A stretch of 64,000 bases of DNA from Candidatus Uhrbacteria bacterium (GTDB lineage Bacteria; Patescibacteriota; Patescibacteriia; 2-12-FULL-60-25). The notes under the pieces are model-generated. The model saw nothing but the letters and a program-made list of their open reading frames with translations. It did no database searches and had not been told where the DNA came from. Positions 63,817 through 64,000 of the stretch are shown here, one piece after another (position 1 is the stretch's first letter; each line of letters opens with the position of its first letter). The position numbers and the translations under genes were made by a program. Location of the stretch: assembly GCA_021413945.1 (NCBI GenBank), contig JAIOPK010000017.1, positions 124,001 to 188,000 of the forward strand. The letters are read 5' to 3'.

Positions 63817-64000
63817 ATGAATTTGTCACGACGTCGACCCGGTTCGGTGCATATCAATGCCCCGTCTTTTCCGACAATTTCCCAGCCAAGCGTGTATCGC
63901 CGTATCGCGTATACCTTTATCGCGCTCACGGTCGTCATTGTATTGGCGGTGCTTTGGCTCACGTCCGTGAAAGCGGAGGTCTTGGTGAAGGTAAAGCGCG
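63817..64000 (+). CDS. membrane protein, 3' partial
   Basis: The first 61 codons read MNLSRRRPGSVHINAPSFPT..., a basic cytoplasmic segment, one transmembrane helix (about residues 31-50, YTFIALTVVIVLAVLWLTSV), then KAEVLVKVKR. The gene runs off the window. The layout suggests a single-pass anchored extracytoplasmic protein; family not assigned. Visible start ATG 63817 with promoter TATACT upstream. Confidence 0.6.
   Translation, partial: MNLSRRRPGSVHINAPSFPTISQPSVYRRIAYTFIALTVVIVLAVLWLTSVKAEVLVKVKR

Noticed and set aside
1..64000. CRISPR arrays, insertion sequences, prophage or integrase genes
   Set aside because: I found no regularly spaced direct repeats, transposase or integrase motifs, or terminal inverted repeats with target duplications; the 31076 palindrome has no coding content.

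Overview
The window reads as a chromosomal segment of a Patescibacteria (CPR, probably Parcubacteria-group) bacterium. No 16S gene is present, so this rests on gene content: small conserved proteins, DUF4012 and DUF2207 proteins, a SecG next to a family-5 solute-binding protein, a truncated membrane-bound Clp AAA module, a VirB2/TrbC-like pilin subunit, and secreted proteins sharing a C-terminal domain I associate with this group. Genes are dense, operons are short, both strands are used, and there are no insertion sequences, phage genes or CRISPR arrays.

Layout. 1-6.7 kb: DUF2207 protein end, a two-gene hypothetical unit, RNase P RNA, and a FecR-like protein paired with a CHASE2 adenylate cyclase. 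6.7-16 kb: trpS, RNase J, tRNA-Leu(CAG), hypothetical proteins, a large polytopic membrane protein and a membrane-anchored Clp-type AAA ATPase. 16-28 kb: calcium-repeat lipoprotein, solute-binding protein, secG, DsbA-like protein, pilin-like protein, uvrA, rplS, and a pseudouridine synthase/CMP kinase/secreted protein operon. 28-36.8 kb: tRNA-Ile(UAU), a 30-residue membrane peptide gene, ABC-F protein, cupin, superoxide dismutase, CCA enzyme, hflX and an O6-alkylguanine methyltransferase. 36.8-43.5 kb: an ECF sigma factor, a 1746-residue alpha-2-macroglobulin-like membrane protein and a secreted Memo-like protein as one overlapping operon. 43.5-55.4 kb: gpsA, pyrE-like gene, rpmF-nusB-rnc, ndk, Nramp-related transporter, tRNAs Arg(UCG), Phe(GAA), Gly(UCC), Pro(UGG), rlmI and a candidate structured RNA. 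55.5-64 kb: glycosyltransferase, DUF4012 protein, DUF11-like surface protein, a tandem GGDEF-like protein and the start of a membrane protein.

Two styles of gene start coexist. Most conserved genes have a -10 box only about 6-12 bases before the ATG and no Shine-Dalgarno sequence, which predicts leaderless mRNAs. About fifteen mostly single-gene accessory units instead have a good -35/-10 promoter, a real leader, a Shine-Dalgarno sequence and usually their own terminator. Two of these (8384 and 23939) encode divergent members of one family.

The most distinctive systems are the sigma/alpha-2-macroglobulin/Memo operon, where the macroglobulin itself may be the anti-sigma factor, and two candidate nucleotide second-messenger proteins (a class III cyclase and a tandem GGDEF protein). 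Gene names come from reading motifs; no database search was possible.
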